A DNA stretch of 64,000 nucleotides, taken from the NCBI GenBank assembly GCA_965206975.1, contig OZ242253.1, forward strand, positions 1,302,001-1,366,000. Reading direction: 5' to 3'. This document shows, piece after piece, positions 28,787 to 37,403 of this stretch. The notes under the pieces were generated by a model. The model ran no database searches. It worked only from the letters and a program-made list of their open reading frames with translations, and had not been told where the DNA came from. Both the position numbers and the translations under genes were made by a program. How positions within the stretch are numbered: the first letter of the stretch is position 1; every line of letters begins with the position of its first letter. Source of the stretch: JAAXGI01 sp965206975 (GTDB taxonomy: Bacteria > Gemmatimonadota > Gemmatimonadetes > Longimicrobiales > Gaopeijiaceae).

Positions 28787-28860
28787 TGCGCCCGGGAGGA
28801 CTCGAACCCCCAACCTCTTGATCCGTAGTCAAGCGCTCTATCCAATTGAGCTACGGGCGC
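28787..28860 (-). tRNA. tRNA-Arg(ACG)
   Basis: 74 bases; GCGCCCG acceptor, anticodon loop CTACGGA on CTTGA stem. The ACG anticodon is normally edited to inosine. Confidence 0.93.
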
Positions 28861-28927
28861 CGAGCGGCGGCCTGGCCACTTCGTCTCCTCCGAACCCGGT
28901 CCCTGCGCTTGCGGCACCTGCGGCTAG

Positions 28928-29011
28928 TGCCCACGACAGGACTCGAACCTGTACGCCGTTTCCGACACTGGTCCCTCAAACCAGCCTGTCTACCAATTCC
29001 AGCACGTGGGC
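28928..29011 (-). tRNA. tRNA-Leu(GAG)
   Basis: 84 bases; GCCCACG acceptor, anticodon loop TTGAGGG on CTGGT stem, long variable arm. Confidence 0.93.
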
Positions 29012-29072
29012 ATGCACTCGTATTCTGCACTCGCTGACTCACGACGCCAATTTACACCGCAAAGCTCGACGA

Positions 29073-29156
29073 TGCTCGGGGAGGGACTCGAACCCTCACG
29101 GGGTTACCCCCACAGGATCCTGAATCCTGCGCGTCTACCAATTCCGCCACCCGAGC
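29073..29156 (-). tRNA. tRNA-Leu(CAG)
   Basis: 84 bases; GCTCGGG acceptor, anticodon loop TTCAGGA on CAGGA stem, long variable arm. Confidence 0.93.
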
Positions 29157-29173
29157 TCCCAGCCCGCCTGGAG

Positions 29174-29246
29174 TGGAGCCGAGGGGAATCGAACCCCTGA
29201 CCTCCTGAATGCCATTCAGGCGCTCTCCCAACTGAGCTACGGCCCC
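29174..29246 (-). tRNA. tRNA-Ala(GGC)
   Basis: 73 bases; GGGGCCG acceptor, anticodon loop ATGGCAT on CCTGA stem. Confidence 0.93.
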
Positions 29247-29283
29247 GGCACCGACCACGACCCGAAACTATCAAAGAGCAAAG

Positions 29284-29357
29284 CGGGGCTGACGGGACTC
29301 GAACCCGCGGCCTCCGGTGTGACAGACCGGCACTCTAACCAACTGAGCTACAGCCCC
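29284..29357 (-). tRNA. tRNA-Asp(GTC)
   Basis: 74 bases; GGGGCTG acceptor, anticodon loop CTGTCAC on CCGGT stem. Confidence 0.93.
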
Positions 29358-29400
29358 TTCCTGCCGCGTTCCTCGCGGCCCTTCCGGCTCAACTCCTATA

Positions 29401-29472
29401 CGCCCTCACGGGGAATCGAACCCCGATCGCCACCTTGAAAGAGTGGTGTCCTAGCCGTTAGACGATGAGGGC
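29401..29472 (-). tRNA. tRNA-Glu(TTC)
   Basis: 72 bases; GCCCTCA acceptor, anticodon loop CTTTCAA on a CCACT/GGTGG stem with one G-U pair. Confidence 0.92.
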
Positions 29473-29546
29473 CTCGGCAACTCCCCCCAAAGAATCCGGG
29501 CCCACGGCACTTCCCGGGATCGTGGGGGTCCGGCACCTCGTCTCTA

Positions 29547-29619
29547 CAGGCCCGGAGGGAATCGAACCCCCAACCGCCGGTTTTGGAGACCGGTGCTCTA
29601 CCAATTGAGCTACGGACCT
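29547..29619 (-). tRNA. tRNA-Trp(CCA)
   Basis: 73 bases; AGGTCCG acceptor, anticodon loop CTCCAAA on CCGGT stem, discriminator G as in bacterial tRNA-Trp. Confidence 0.93.
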
Positions 29620-29658
29620 ATGTTCACTCCGCGACGCTCGCGGCTCAGCTCCCCCGCA

Positions 29659-29731
29659 TGGCCAGGGGCGGAATTGAACCGCCGACACCGCGGTTTTCAG
29701 CCGCGTGCTCTACCAACTGAGCTACCTGGCC
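29659..29731 (-). tRNA. tRNA-Phe(GAA)
   Basis: 73 bases; GGCCAGG acceptor, anticodon loop CTGAAAA on CGCGG stem. Confidence 0.93.
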
Positions 29732-29737
29732 CAAACA

Positions 29738-29767
29738 AAACGCCCGAGCCGAAGAGCGCGGGCGTTT
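29738..29767 (-). terminator. Rho-independent terminator
   Basis: Read on the minus strand, AAACGCCCG pairs perfectly with CGGGCGTTT and is followed by TTTTGTTTGG. It lies between tRNA-fMet (upstream) and tRNA-Phe (downstream), so it would stop transcription coming from the fMet gene. tRNA-Phe onward would then need another promoter or read-through. Confidence 0.55.
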
Positions 29768-29941
29768 CCACATCCGAGAGAAGCAATCAGCTCTATCGAC
29801 GTTGGACGCCCGCCCGGGTCACTGTACGGGACCACGTATCAGCCGAAAGCCACACCGGGTAAGGTCTCGTACCCGCCTCTCCGAATCGAGCCAATCGCCG
29901 ACCCGCCATCGTCTCTTCCGTCCGGGTGATCCCTAACGCTG

Positions 29942-29964
29942 AAACGCCGCCCGCGGGGCGGCGC
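29942..29964 (-). terminator. GC hairpin after tRNA-fMet
   Basis: On the minus strand CGCCGCCC pairs with GGGCGGCG across a three-base loop, followed by TTTCAG. It sits about 20 bases after tRNA-fMet. It is a weak terminator or processing signal. Confidence 0.4.
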
Positions 29965-29983
29965 TCCTCTCTCGCTTCAACAA

Positions 29984-30057
<74 letters not shown>

Positions 30058-30911
30058 TCAAGAATCCGAATGGTACCGATGACCGTGGCGGGGTGTCAAC
30101 CCTGAGTCTCGTCGCGTCCCGAGGTGGGAGGGCCCGCGCTCCTCCCGATCCGGTCGCCGGACAAGGCCCCAGTCCAAGGCCTGGCCTCCGGCCTCCCGAG
30201 GGGAGTCTGTCGGCGCGGTTCAGATTCCCGCTTCCACGGAAGGAAGATTCAAGTGATTCGACCTTCATGACTTCCCAACCGACGCCTCGACTCCCGGAGG
30301 AATCCTTGCCGAGCTCCTGAACCACACCGGCCACTCGATCGAGCATGTAGCCGATCCCACGAGAGCCCCCGGCGCCTCCGCACGACCCCGGGCGCTCGGG
30401 GTCGTGCCGTCCCCCGTCTCATTCTACCGGCGCGTCGAGGTCGTGTTGAGCCCCATACTCGTCCGTAGGGGGCTCAATTTCGAGTCGGCGGAGGCCCTGT
30501 GGCCGAGAGGCTGCTCGCGACGAGTCAGCTCGGTGCTCTCCGCCTACGCAAGGGAGCCCCTGCGGTCATCGCCGAGGACGGTCGATCCCGCGCGCGCCAG
30601 CGTAAGAGGCCTTCCGCCGGGATCCAGCCCAAATGCACCGCCTGCGGCGTCAGGGGCAGGAGTGGGCCTTCGACTGGCTCGGGAAGGAGCGGGCTTACGC
30701 CGGGCTGGTGACCTACTTGGCCAGGGGGTGAGCGCTCAGCTTGCGGGGATTTGGTGGAAGCGGTTCACGGCGCTCATTGGCCCAGGGTCGTCGGCGCCGT
30801 GGACGCCACCAAGCAGGGATGTTCCGCTGCCTGCGCGGTCTCCGGTTCGTGCAAGTTTCGCGGCGTCGGCAGTTGAGAGCTGAATCCGCGCCCGTTAGCT
30901 TTGGTAGCTCT
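30058..30911. other. Intergenic, upstream of the tRNA array
   Basis: 854 bases between tRNA-fMet (minus) and tRNA-Pro (plus). It should contain the promoters of both. Perfect-looking short GC palindromes occur near 30383-30402 (GACCCCGGGCGCTCGGGGTC). No coding sequence or known RNA (SRP, tmRNA, RNase P) was recognised. Confidence 0.35.
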
Positions 30912-30985
30912 CGGGACGTGGCGCAGTCCGGTAGCGCACCTGAATGGGGTTCAGGGGGTCGCCGGTTCGAATCCGGCCGTCCCGA
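30912..30985 (+). tRNA. tRNA-Pro(GGG)
   Basis: 74 bases; CGGGACG acceptor, anticodon loop ATGGGGT on CCTGA stem, T-loop TTCGAAT. Opposite strand to the array; no CCA encoded. Confidence 0.93.
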
Positions 30986-31536
30986 TGGGAAGGCCTGCGG
31001 AGGGGCGGCGACCTCTTCGTGGGCCTTTTGATTCGGGTTGACGGTCCTCCGGTGGGCGACCTGCTCGGTGTCAATGGTCATCAGGTACTGTACCTGTCGA
31101 GGACGGTGACGAGCCTCAGTTCGTCGCGGCCTCCTCCCTTCGCTTTCTCCTCCCTAGAGGGGAACGCGGCGCAGGATCGAGCGCTTGGATGAGCGCTGTG
31201 GACAGTTCAGTGTCATGGCGCGTGCGGAGTCATGGCGCGTGCGGAATTCGCTGCTTCGGACGCTTAAGATGTGGCACTGATGGAGGCGCCGGTCGGTCAG
31301 CGGTGCGGACACGACTTCGCCGCCGAGGCTCTGGTTGCAGTCCTCGATTTCTGGTAGGAGGCGAGCATAGGTACAGCCTCCATCCCGGGCTCGCGCCTCC
31401 GGCCTCATTCCTCGCTGGAAACCAACTCCCCCTTCAGCCTCATTTGTCATTGGACAAGACTATCCCTATCAGGGAGCAATCGGCGGGCTTAGCTTGGCGG
31501 GCGACTCTGGTCGATACTCAGTGAACGGGGGCCCAC
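30986..31536. other. Intergenic, no gene seen
   Basis: 551 bases between tRNA-Pro and the AAA ATPase. A tandem GTCATGGCGCGTGCGGA repeat occurs twice around 31212-31242. No integrase or attachment-site copy of the tRNA-Pro end was found. Confidence 0.3.
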
Positions 31537-32862
31537 GTGCTCCGTCGAATTCGGATCCAGAACTACAAGTCGCTTAGGGATGTCAATGTCGAGTTGCAGC
31601 CCTTGTCGGTGCTGTTTGGGCACAATGCCGGGGGCAAGAGCAACTTCGTCGACGCCCTTCAGCTGCTGCCCCGTGTCGCCTCATCGCGGAGCCTCACGGA
31701 GGCGTTCGAACCGTCCTCCCGAGGTAATCCTCTCGAGTTGCTGCCAATAGGCCCGGGGGGAATCGAACAGCTCCTTGGTCAGGATGCCGCATCATTCAGG
31801 ATCGAAGCCGATGTCGAACTCTCGCGAGATACCGTTGCACGTGTAGAGCGGGAGATTCGAGAGCTTCGCCAGGCGGGCGAGCGGGATCAAGGCCGCTACC
31901 GCACTGAAGCACGCAAGCGACAGTATGTCCGGGAGCTCTTCCTGCGGTACGCGATCGAGGTTGAGGTCATTCCCAGGTCGGGAGTGCTCCGCCTGAGGGA
32001 CGAGTCGCTCGCCGCCCTCCGGCAGGACGGCGAGTTGAAGCGATCGCGCAATCCCTTTCTGGAGCGAGTGAAGGGGAAGCTTCACCTCCGACTGGAAACA
32101 CCGTCCCACCCGATGCAGTTCGAGGTGGGAATCGATCATGCGATCATTTCCCGGCCCCTCTATGCCCCGCACTACCCGCATCTTCTCGCCACGAAGTACG
32201 AGTTGCGGAGTTGGCGGTTCTTCGATCTCGAGCCGCGTGGACCCATGCGGGAAGCCAGTGGCGTCAAGGAGGCGCGCGATATTGGGCCGATGGGCGAGGA
32301 TCTGGCTGCATTCCTCAATACCCTGCAGGCAACGAATCCCGAGCAGTTTCGGGCTGTCGAGACAGGCTTGCGGCAGATCATGCCTCGAGCGACCGAGTTC
32401 CGCCTTGCCATCAACAAGCTCGGGGAGGTCGAGCTCGCGGTCGTGGAGGGCGATTCCAGCGCTCCCATACCATCCCGCCTGGTATCCGAGGGAACCCTAC
32501 GCGTGATTGGCCTCTTGGCAGCTGTGAGTTCCCTTGACCACCCGGGACTCATCGGGCTGGAAGGACCAGAGGCCGGAATCCATCCGCGGCAGATTCAACT
32601 CGTTGCCGAGTACCTGATGACAAGAGCTCGCATTGGGACAACACAGCTCGTCGTCACCACTCGCTCCCCGGTCTTGCTGGAACAGATCCCGTCGGAGCGC
32701 CTGTACGTGGTTCGACGCATTGAAGGAGCTACCCGAATCTCCCGGCTTACCCCCTGGGGCTCTCTAGCCACTGCTCCCCAGATCAGGGAGAACCTGAGCG
32801 ATCCACTAGAGGTGGAACCGCTCTCCGCCCGGCAGCCTCACGGCGACCTCGACGATCAGTAG
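31537..32862 (+). CDS. AAA-family ATPase (RecF/OLD-like, AAA_21 type)
   Basis: 441 residues from a GTG after GGGGG. ABC-like ATPase: LRRIRIQNYKSLRDVNVEL, Walker A GHNAGGKS (28-35), a helical insertion in the middle (about 90-200, Arg/Glu-rich and likely coiled), then the signature region VSEGTLRVIGLLAA and Walker B LIGLEGPEAGIHP, followed by a D-loop/H-loop stretch VVTTRSPVLLEQI. This is the architecture of SMC-like ATPases found alone or with small nuclease/TOPRIM partners in defence systems. The TOPRIM domain of OLD nucleases is absent, and no partner gene follows within 800 bases. Note that the conserved Walker B Asp-Glu is replaced by Glu-Gly in LIGLEGPEAG. Function is unknown. Confidence 0.75.
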   Translation: MLRRIRIQNYKSLRDVNVELQPLSVLFGHNAGGKSNFVDALQLLPRVASSRSLTEAFEPSSRGNPLELLPIGPGGIEQLLGQDAASFRIEADVELSRDTVARVEREIRELRQAGERDQGRYRTEARKRQYVRELFLRYAIEVEVIPRSGVLRLRDESLAALRQDGELKRSRNPFLERVKGKLHLRLETPSHPMQFEVGIDHAIISRPLYAPHYPHLLATKYELRSWRFFDLEPRGPMREASGVKEARDIGPMGEDLAAFLNTLQATNPEQFRAVETGLRQIMPRATEFRLAINKLGEVELAVVEGDSSAPIPSRLVSEGTLRVIGLLAAVSSLDHPGLIGLEGPEAGIHPRQIQLVAEYLMTRARIGTTQLVVTTRSPVLLEQIPSERLYVVRRIEGATRISRLTPWGSLATAPQIRENLSDPLEVEPLSARQPHGDLDDQ

Positions 32863-33656
32863 AGGTGGTACCCTCCGCCGCACCTCCCACACGGAACGAG
32901 GGGACTATCGAGTGTCGGGGCCGGTGCGACCGGTTTCGTCCTCGGCTGTCACGAGAGGCCGTCGCTCGGCGCACTTCTTCGAATATCGCCGCCCCCTTGG
33001 CGACGGCCGGGAGCCGGTCGTGAGCCAGATCGTGCCTTTGGCCAGCGCAACATCTTCAACGCCCAGAGCGCCTCGAGTTCCCCCGAACCTCGGCCATGTC
33101 AACCAGCGAGTCCTGGCCTGCTGGGCCGTGTGTACCGCTCTGGCTGTCAGCCGCTGACGCTATGATCGCCGCCAGCTCCGGGAGGCCTGCCGCCCGTGGC
33201 ACCGTCCCATCCCGTGCGCGTCCCCAGCTCGCTGCCGCCCATTTGGTTCTCCGGCGATCTGTGTGGCTGCGCCCCGCACGGCGGTCCCAGTGTCGCCGGC
33301 TAGGCTCGAAGTTGTGCCACACGAATCCGAATCCGGTGCGCCCGCACCCATCGCTTGTCACAAGAATCTCGACGCGGCGCCACCGGGCGAGCCATCCTTA
33401 CTCCCGCTGTGACACCCCGGCTCCACTCGCGTGGCGTACTTCTCGGGTCTGCCCTGCAAGCAAGCGCACGGATCCACGACCCGACCACTCTCAGCAAGGA
33501 TCGGTCACCGTGTCCGTATCGATCTTGTGCCTGGCCGGTCGTCGCTCCAAGATCACAGGGTCGGCCACGGTCCGCATGCGGGCGCGAGCCGGGCTCGCCC
33601 CGGAGCCACTTCCTTCGTCGGATGGCTCTGCACCACCAGCGATAGGGGAGGATTCG
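32863..33656. other. Intergenic, no gene seen
   Basis: 794 bases between the ATPase and the second NHL gene. An open frame continuous with the NHL gene extends back to 33096 but is not protein-like. No second gene of an ATPase-effector pair is evident. Confidence 0.35.
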
Positions 33657-34745
33657 ATGACGCGTGCAAGGATGCGATGGACCCCGTTCCCGCTCATGGT
33701 CGCGGCGCTCGCCGCGATCTCGACGCCGGCGGCTGCGCAAGACGCCGATTACAGCAACCCCAACATGGCTCCGACCAACGACCTCCCGAATCCCTACTCG
33801 CCGAGGCAGGTGATGCCGCTGCCCGACGGACGCGAGTGGGGCTCCACCGCGGGAGTCGATGCAGCAAAGGGCCGAGACGACATCTGGGCGATCGACCGGT
33901 GCGGGAGCAATACATGCGTGGGTTCCGGAGTGGATCCGCTCCTCCACTACGACGCGGGCGGGAACTTGATTGGCCAGATGGGGGCCGACCTCTTCGCCTT
34001 CCCGCACGGGATCCACGTGGACCAGGATGGGAGCGTCTGGGTGACCGACCCGCTCCCGCCCGACGGGCGCGGTGCCGGTGGGGGCGTGGGCCAGCAGGTC
34101 ACGAAGATGAACCCTGCAGGGGAGATCCTCCTGCAGCTCGGGACCCGCATGGTCACCGGCGACGGGCCGAACGAGTTCAGCTCCCCGTCGGATGTCGTTG
34201 TTGGGGAGAATGGCGACATCTTCGTGGCGGACGGCCACGGCGAGGGCACGAACGAGCGAATCATGAAGTTCGACAGCAGTGGCAGGTTCATCATGCAGTG
34301 GGGCACGCCGGGCAACGGTCCGTGCGGAGCGGGCCAGTTCTCGAGCCTCCATGCGATCGATATTGATTCGCAAGGCCGGCTCTACATCGGCGATCGCGAC
34401 AACAACCGGATTCAGATCTACGACCAAGGCGGCAACTACCTCGACTGCTGGTACCAGTTCAGCCGACCGAGCGGAATCTACATCGATGCGGACGACAACA
34501 TCTTCGTCACAGACTCCGAGTCGAGGGACGGCCCTGACAATGGCATGGACCTCTCGCACCAGGGGTGGGAGCGTGGGATCCGGATCGGAAGTGCAACGGA
34601 CGGCTCCGTGACATACTTCATCCCGGATCCCGATCCCCAGGGAGGAAGCAGCACCTCGGAGGGCGTCGCCGGGATCCGCGGTGGTACGGTCGTCTACGGA
34701 GCCGAAGTGGGCCCGAGGAGCTTTGTTCGTCACACGAGGAATTGA
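33657..34745 (+). CDS. Secreted NHL-repeat beta-propeller protein
   Basis: 362 residues starting at the ATG behind GGGGAGG; the much longer open frame upstream is not used because this start gives a signal peptide ending PAAAQ. Blades include DIWAIDRCG, FAFPHGIHVDQDGSVWVTD, SSPSDVVVGENGDIFVADG, LHAIDIDSQGRLYIGDRDNNRIQIY and PSGIYIDADDNIFVTDSES. It is a paralogue of the lipoprotein at 701-1912 but has an ordinary Sec signal with no lipobox cysteine, so it should be soluble in the periplasm or secreted. A perfect palindrome follows the stop codon. No catalytic residue can be assigned. Confidence 0.8.
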   Translation: MTRARMRWTPFPLMVAALAAISTPAAAQDADYSNPNMAPTNDLPNPYSPRQVMPLPDGREWGSTAGVDAAKGRDDIWAIDRCGSNTCVGSGVDPLLHYDAGGNLIGQMGADLFAFPHGIHVDQDGSVWVTDPLPPDGRGAGGGVGQQVTKMNPAGEILLQLGTRMVTGDGPNEFSSPSDVVVGENGDIFVADGHGEGTNERIMKFDSSGRFIMQWGTPGNGPCGAGQFSSLHAIDIDSQGRLYIGDRDNNRIQIYDQGGNYLDCWYQFSRPSGIYIDADDNIFVTDSESRDGPDNGMDLSHQGWERGIRIGSATDGSVTYFIPDPDPQGGSSTSEGVAGIRGGTVVYGAEVGPRSFVRHTRN

Positions 34746-34756
34746 GAGGCGACCGA

Positions 34757-34797
34757 AGTAGTGCCGTGGCCGTCGTCACGACGGCCACGGCACTACT
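34757..34797 (+). terminator. Perfect 41-base palindrome after NHL gene
   Basis: Two 20-base arms starting AGTAGTGCCGTGGCC are exact inverted copies around a single C at 34777. It starts 12 bases after the NHL stop. It lacks a T-run, so it may act as a terminator, as an mRNA-stabilising hairpin, or as a cruciform/protein site. It lies between convergent genes. Confidence 0.5.
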
Positions 34798-34953
34798 GGT
34801 GCGGAAACCGGTGCGGCGTCTGTTCCTCGATATCGCGGTCCGCAGATGCGCGTTTCATGCCCTCCGGGACTGCCCCTTCCACACTGCGGTGCCTACCGCA
34901 TCGCGTCGGGCTCCTGGAGAGCGTCCCATGCGGCAACGGTGACGGGACCCGTA

Positions 34954-36453
34954 TCACGGGATGCTCCGGGATCCGAAGGGGCGTCCCACTAGGCGCCGGA
35001 CGGACTCGAATTCCTCATTGGCGCCGGAGGGCGGCTCGGTGAGGAGACTCACACTCACCGTCGCGGCAAACCCGAGAGCGAACCCGGGAATCATTTCATA
35101 GAGGTCGTAGAACTGGGCCTTGAGGAAGAGGACCCAGCCGACCGCTCCAACGAACCCCGAAATCATTCCGGCGATAGCGCCGGCGCGGGTGGTCCTCCTC
35201 CAGAAGAGTGAGCAGAGGACGACGGGAGTGAAGGCGGACGCCAGACCGGACCAAGCGAAGAGAACGAACCAGAAGATCGCCCGAACCTCCGGAAGGGCGA
35301 GGGCCACCGCTCCGGCCCCGATTACGACCGTCGTGAGCTTCCCCGATCGCGAGAAGTGCAACTCGCTCCACGGGGGATTGAACACCTTCTGAATTACGTC
35401 CCGAACCACTGCGGAGGAGGCCAGCAGCAGCAAGGAATCCACGGTCGACATGATCGCCGCAAGCACGACCACCAAGAAGATTCCGGTGAAGACGGCGGGG
35501 AAGAGTTCGGTTCCCATCACCGGGTAGATCGTCTCGGGATCCTCCAGCCCGGGGAAGAGGGCTCTTCCGGCCATCCCTGTGAGAATGGCTCCGACGATGA
35601 AGATGGTCATACACAGGACCGCGATGGGACCGGCCTCCGTGATGTCGTCTTGGTGACGCGCCGAAATGAAGCGAGTGAGCAGATGGGGGGATCCAAGGAA
35701 GGCGAAGCCGATCGCGACGAAACCGGCGGCGCTAGCGACCCCCGAGGCGCTGAGCCCGTGGGTGCCCATGGGCTCCAGAAAGGCCGGATCGGCTTCCCGA
35801 AGCGTCGCGGTCATCTCGATCCAGCCGCCGGCTGCCACGATCCCGACTGTCGGCAGGAGGATCAGGCAAGCGACCATCAAGACCCCCTGTACCACGTCGC
35901 TGTATGCGACGGCCTTGAACCCGCCGATCGTCGTGTAGTAGAGAACGATCGCCGCACCGATCAACACCCCGGCCTCGTACGTCGTCCCCAGAAACGACTC
36001 GAAGGCTCGGCCGGATGCTGTCAGCTGCGCCGTCACGTAGACCGTCGCCATGCTGAAGATTATGACGGCGCTCACGAGCCGGAGCACGTGCGCCGAGTCG
36101 CGAAACCGGTCCTCTAAGAAATCCGATACCGTGACGGAGTTGTAGCGGTCCGTATATGCCTTGAAGGGCTTCGCGACCAGCATCCACGACAAGGCGACTC
36201 CGCCCAGCTCGCCGGGAATCACCCAGAAGGCGTGTGCCCCCGCGAGATATCCCATCCCGGTCAGCGCGAGCAGGAGCCAGGCGCTCTCACCGGTCGCATT
36301 CGAGCTGAAGGCAATCACCCAGGAGGGAAGGCTCTTGCCCGCAACGTAGTAGCCGGAAACCTCGTGGGACTCGGTCCGGCCCCACCATCCAATAAACAGG
36401 AGGATTGCGAGGTAGACCACCAGGACGGCGATCACCGTCAACGACGCCGTCAT
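34954..36453 (-). CDS. Sodium:solute symporter (SSS family, PutP-like)
   Basis: 499 residues with about 13 transmembrane segments. Family markers: an early VSGYYVAGKSLPSW, then SSNATGESAWLLLALTGMGY (sodium-binding first helix), GGVALSWMLVAKPF, SDFLEDRF, GGFKAVAYSDVVQG and MSTVDSLLLLASSAVVRDV. This pattern is that of sodium/proline-type symporters; the actual substrate is not certain. GGGGAG precedes the ATG, which overlaps the stop of a small membrane ORF by four bases, pointing to translational coupling. Confidence 0.88.
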   Translation of the reverse strand: MTASLTVIAVLVVYLAILLFIGWWGRTESHEVSGYYVAGKSLPSWVIAFSSNATGESAWLLLALTGMGYLAGAHAFWVIPGELGGVALSWMLVAKPFKAYTDRYNSVTVSDFLEDRFRDSAHVLRLVSAVIIFSMATVYVTAQLTASGRAFESFLGTTYEAGVLIGAAIVLYYTTIGGFKAVAYSDVVQGVLMVACLILLPTVGIVAAGGWIEMTATLREADPAFLEPMGTHGLSASGVASAAGFVAIGFAFLGSPHLLTRFISARHQDDITEAGPIAVLCMTIFIVGAILTGMAGRALFPGLEDPETIYPVMGTELFPAVFTGIFLVVVLAAIMSTVDSLLLLASSAVVRDVIQKVFNPPWSELHFSRSGKLTTVVIGAGAVALALPEVRAIFWFVLFAWSGLASAFTPVVLCSLFWRRTTRAGAIAGMISGFVGAVGWVLFLKAQFYDLYEMIPGFALGFAATVSVSLLTEPPSGANEEFESVRRLVGRPFGSRSIP

Positions 36454-36605
36454 GGTCGCCGCTCCCCGGGTTCCGGCGCACTGCGCAACCCGTTTTTCAT
36501 CCTACTCCTTCGTTGGGTCCTGGCAAAGGCGATAACGGAGCCTAGGGGAACCCCAACCGACCCGAGCAGGAGAAGCCAGGACTCCCAGGGAAGACCGGCG
36601 ATCAC
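36450..36605 (-). CDS. 51-residue membrane miniprotein coupled to the symporter
   Basis: GTG-start frame, MIAGLPWESWLLLLGSVGVP, continuing with LGSVIAFART and a basic tail QRRSRMKNG. It has one clear membrane helix (about residues 8-27) followed by positive charges, so N-out, C-in topology is likely. Its TGA overlaps the symporter ATG (ATGA). Several SSS symporters have a small membrane gene directly upstream (YhdT/DUF997 before PanF is an example), but I see no proof that this belongs to that family. The frame is bounded upstream by a stop at about 36680. Confidence 0.5.
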   Translation of the reverse strand: MIAGLPWESWLLLLGSVGVPLGSVIAFARTQRRSRMKNGLRSAPEPGERRP

Positions 36606-37403
36606 GGGTCCGTCGAGGCTCCCTGCCCCTGCCCCGCATGCCTCATCGCTACGAACGTCCCGGAAACTGGCTCCAATCGTTCAGACCTCCACTTGGACCG
36701 GGTCTGCATCGCCCATCCCTTCGATGCGTGCGGCGCGGTTTGTCGGATCGGCCCGCTGCCTGATGGTGTCATCGGTATGGAGCGAAAGGGTGATGGGATC
36801 CGGGGCGGTCAGGCGGAAGCCGTTCGCCGACCTGAGAGCCCGAGTGCACGAGAGTCGAACTAGAAGGGCAAGGTGTTGGGAACGCAAGGTAGCCACGCTT
36901 GATCACTGAATGCCGCAGAGCGGGGCGGGAATGTGACTACGGCACCCCCCCAAGGATGTCGGCACGGCGACATGGCCGTTTCCTGCATTCCCGGGATCAC
37001 GCTCCAGAGTATGAGATGTCTCCTCATTGCGTCCGGCGATCGCAGAGGGCGGAGGTAGAGCCAGCGGGGGCACAGAAGGGCCTGGGTGCCCCGGGTCATC
37101 GCGGTAGTTTGTCAACGTCGGTGGAAAATGTCCGAATCCGGATGCGTGGGGTGCCCGCCCCTAGATGGCGAGGGTCACCTTACGCCGGCGGGTGCGCTTC
37201 GGGGTGGAGGGCGTAGGTTTCTCGAGCCTCGGATTCGAATGCTTGCGGCCCTTGCCGTTCACCGTCATTTGCAAACCGCGTCCTCACCCGCCAGTCTTTC
37301 CTTGGTGTCGGACGTGTGAAGCCGGTGGATACCCGCGCGGGCCACTTGCTGGTGGGGTGCCCAAAGCCTCATCGTAGCCGCTCACAGCCCTGAGGAGGAA
37401 AGG
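36606..37403. other. Intergenic, one doubtful relic
   Basis: 798 bases upstream of the symporter pair and the HAD gene. A minus frame at 36681-36896 ends in SLHTDDTIRQRADPTNRAA and may be a fragment of an unidentified protein; it has no plausible start. Nothing else seen. Confidence 0.3.

Noticed and set aside
30986..32862. Integrative element at tRNA-Pro carrying the AAA ATPase
   Set aside because: No integrase and no duplicated tRNA 3' end found in the window.
33300..34733. Long minus-strand ORF (477 aa) antisense to the NHL gene
   Set aside because: His/Val/Arg-rich shadow of a GC-rich gene; the plus strand shows signal peptide, ribosome-binding site and repeat blades.
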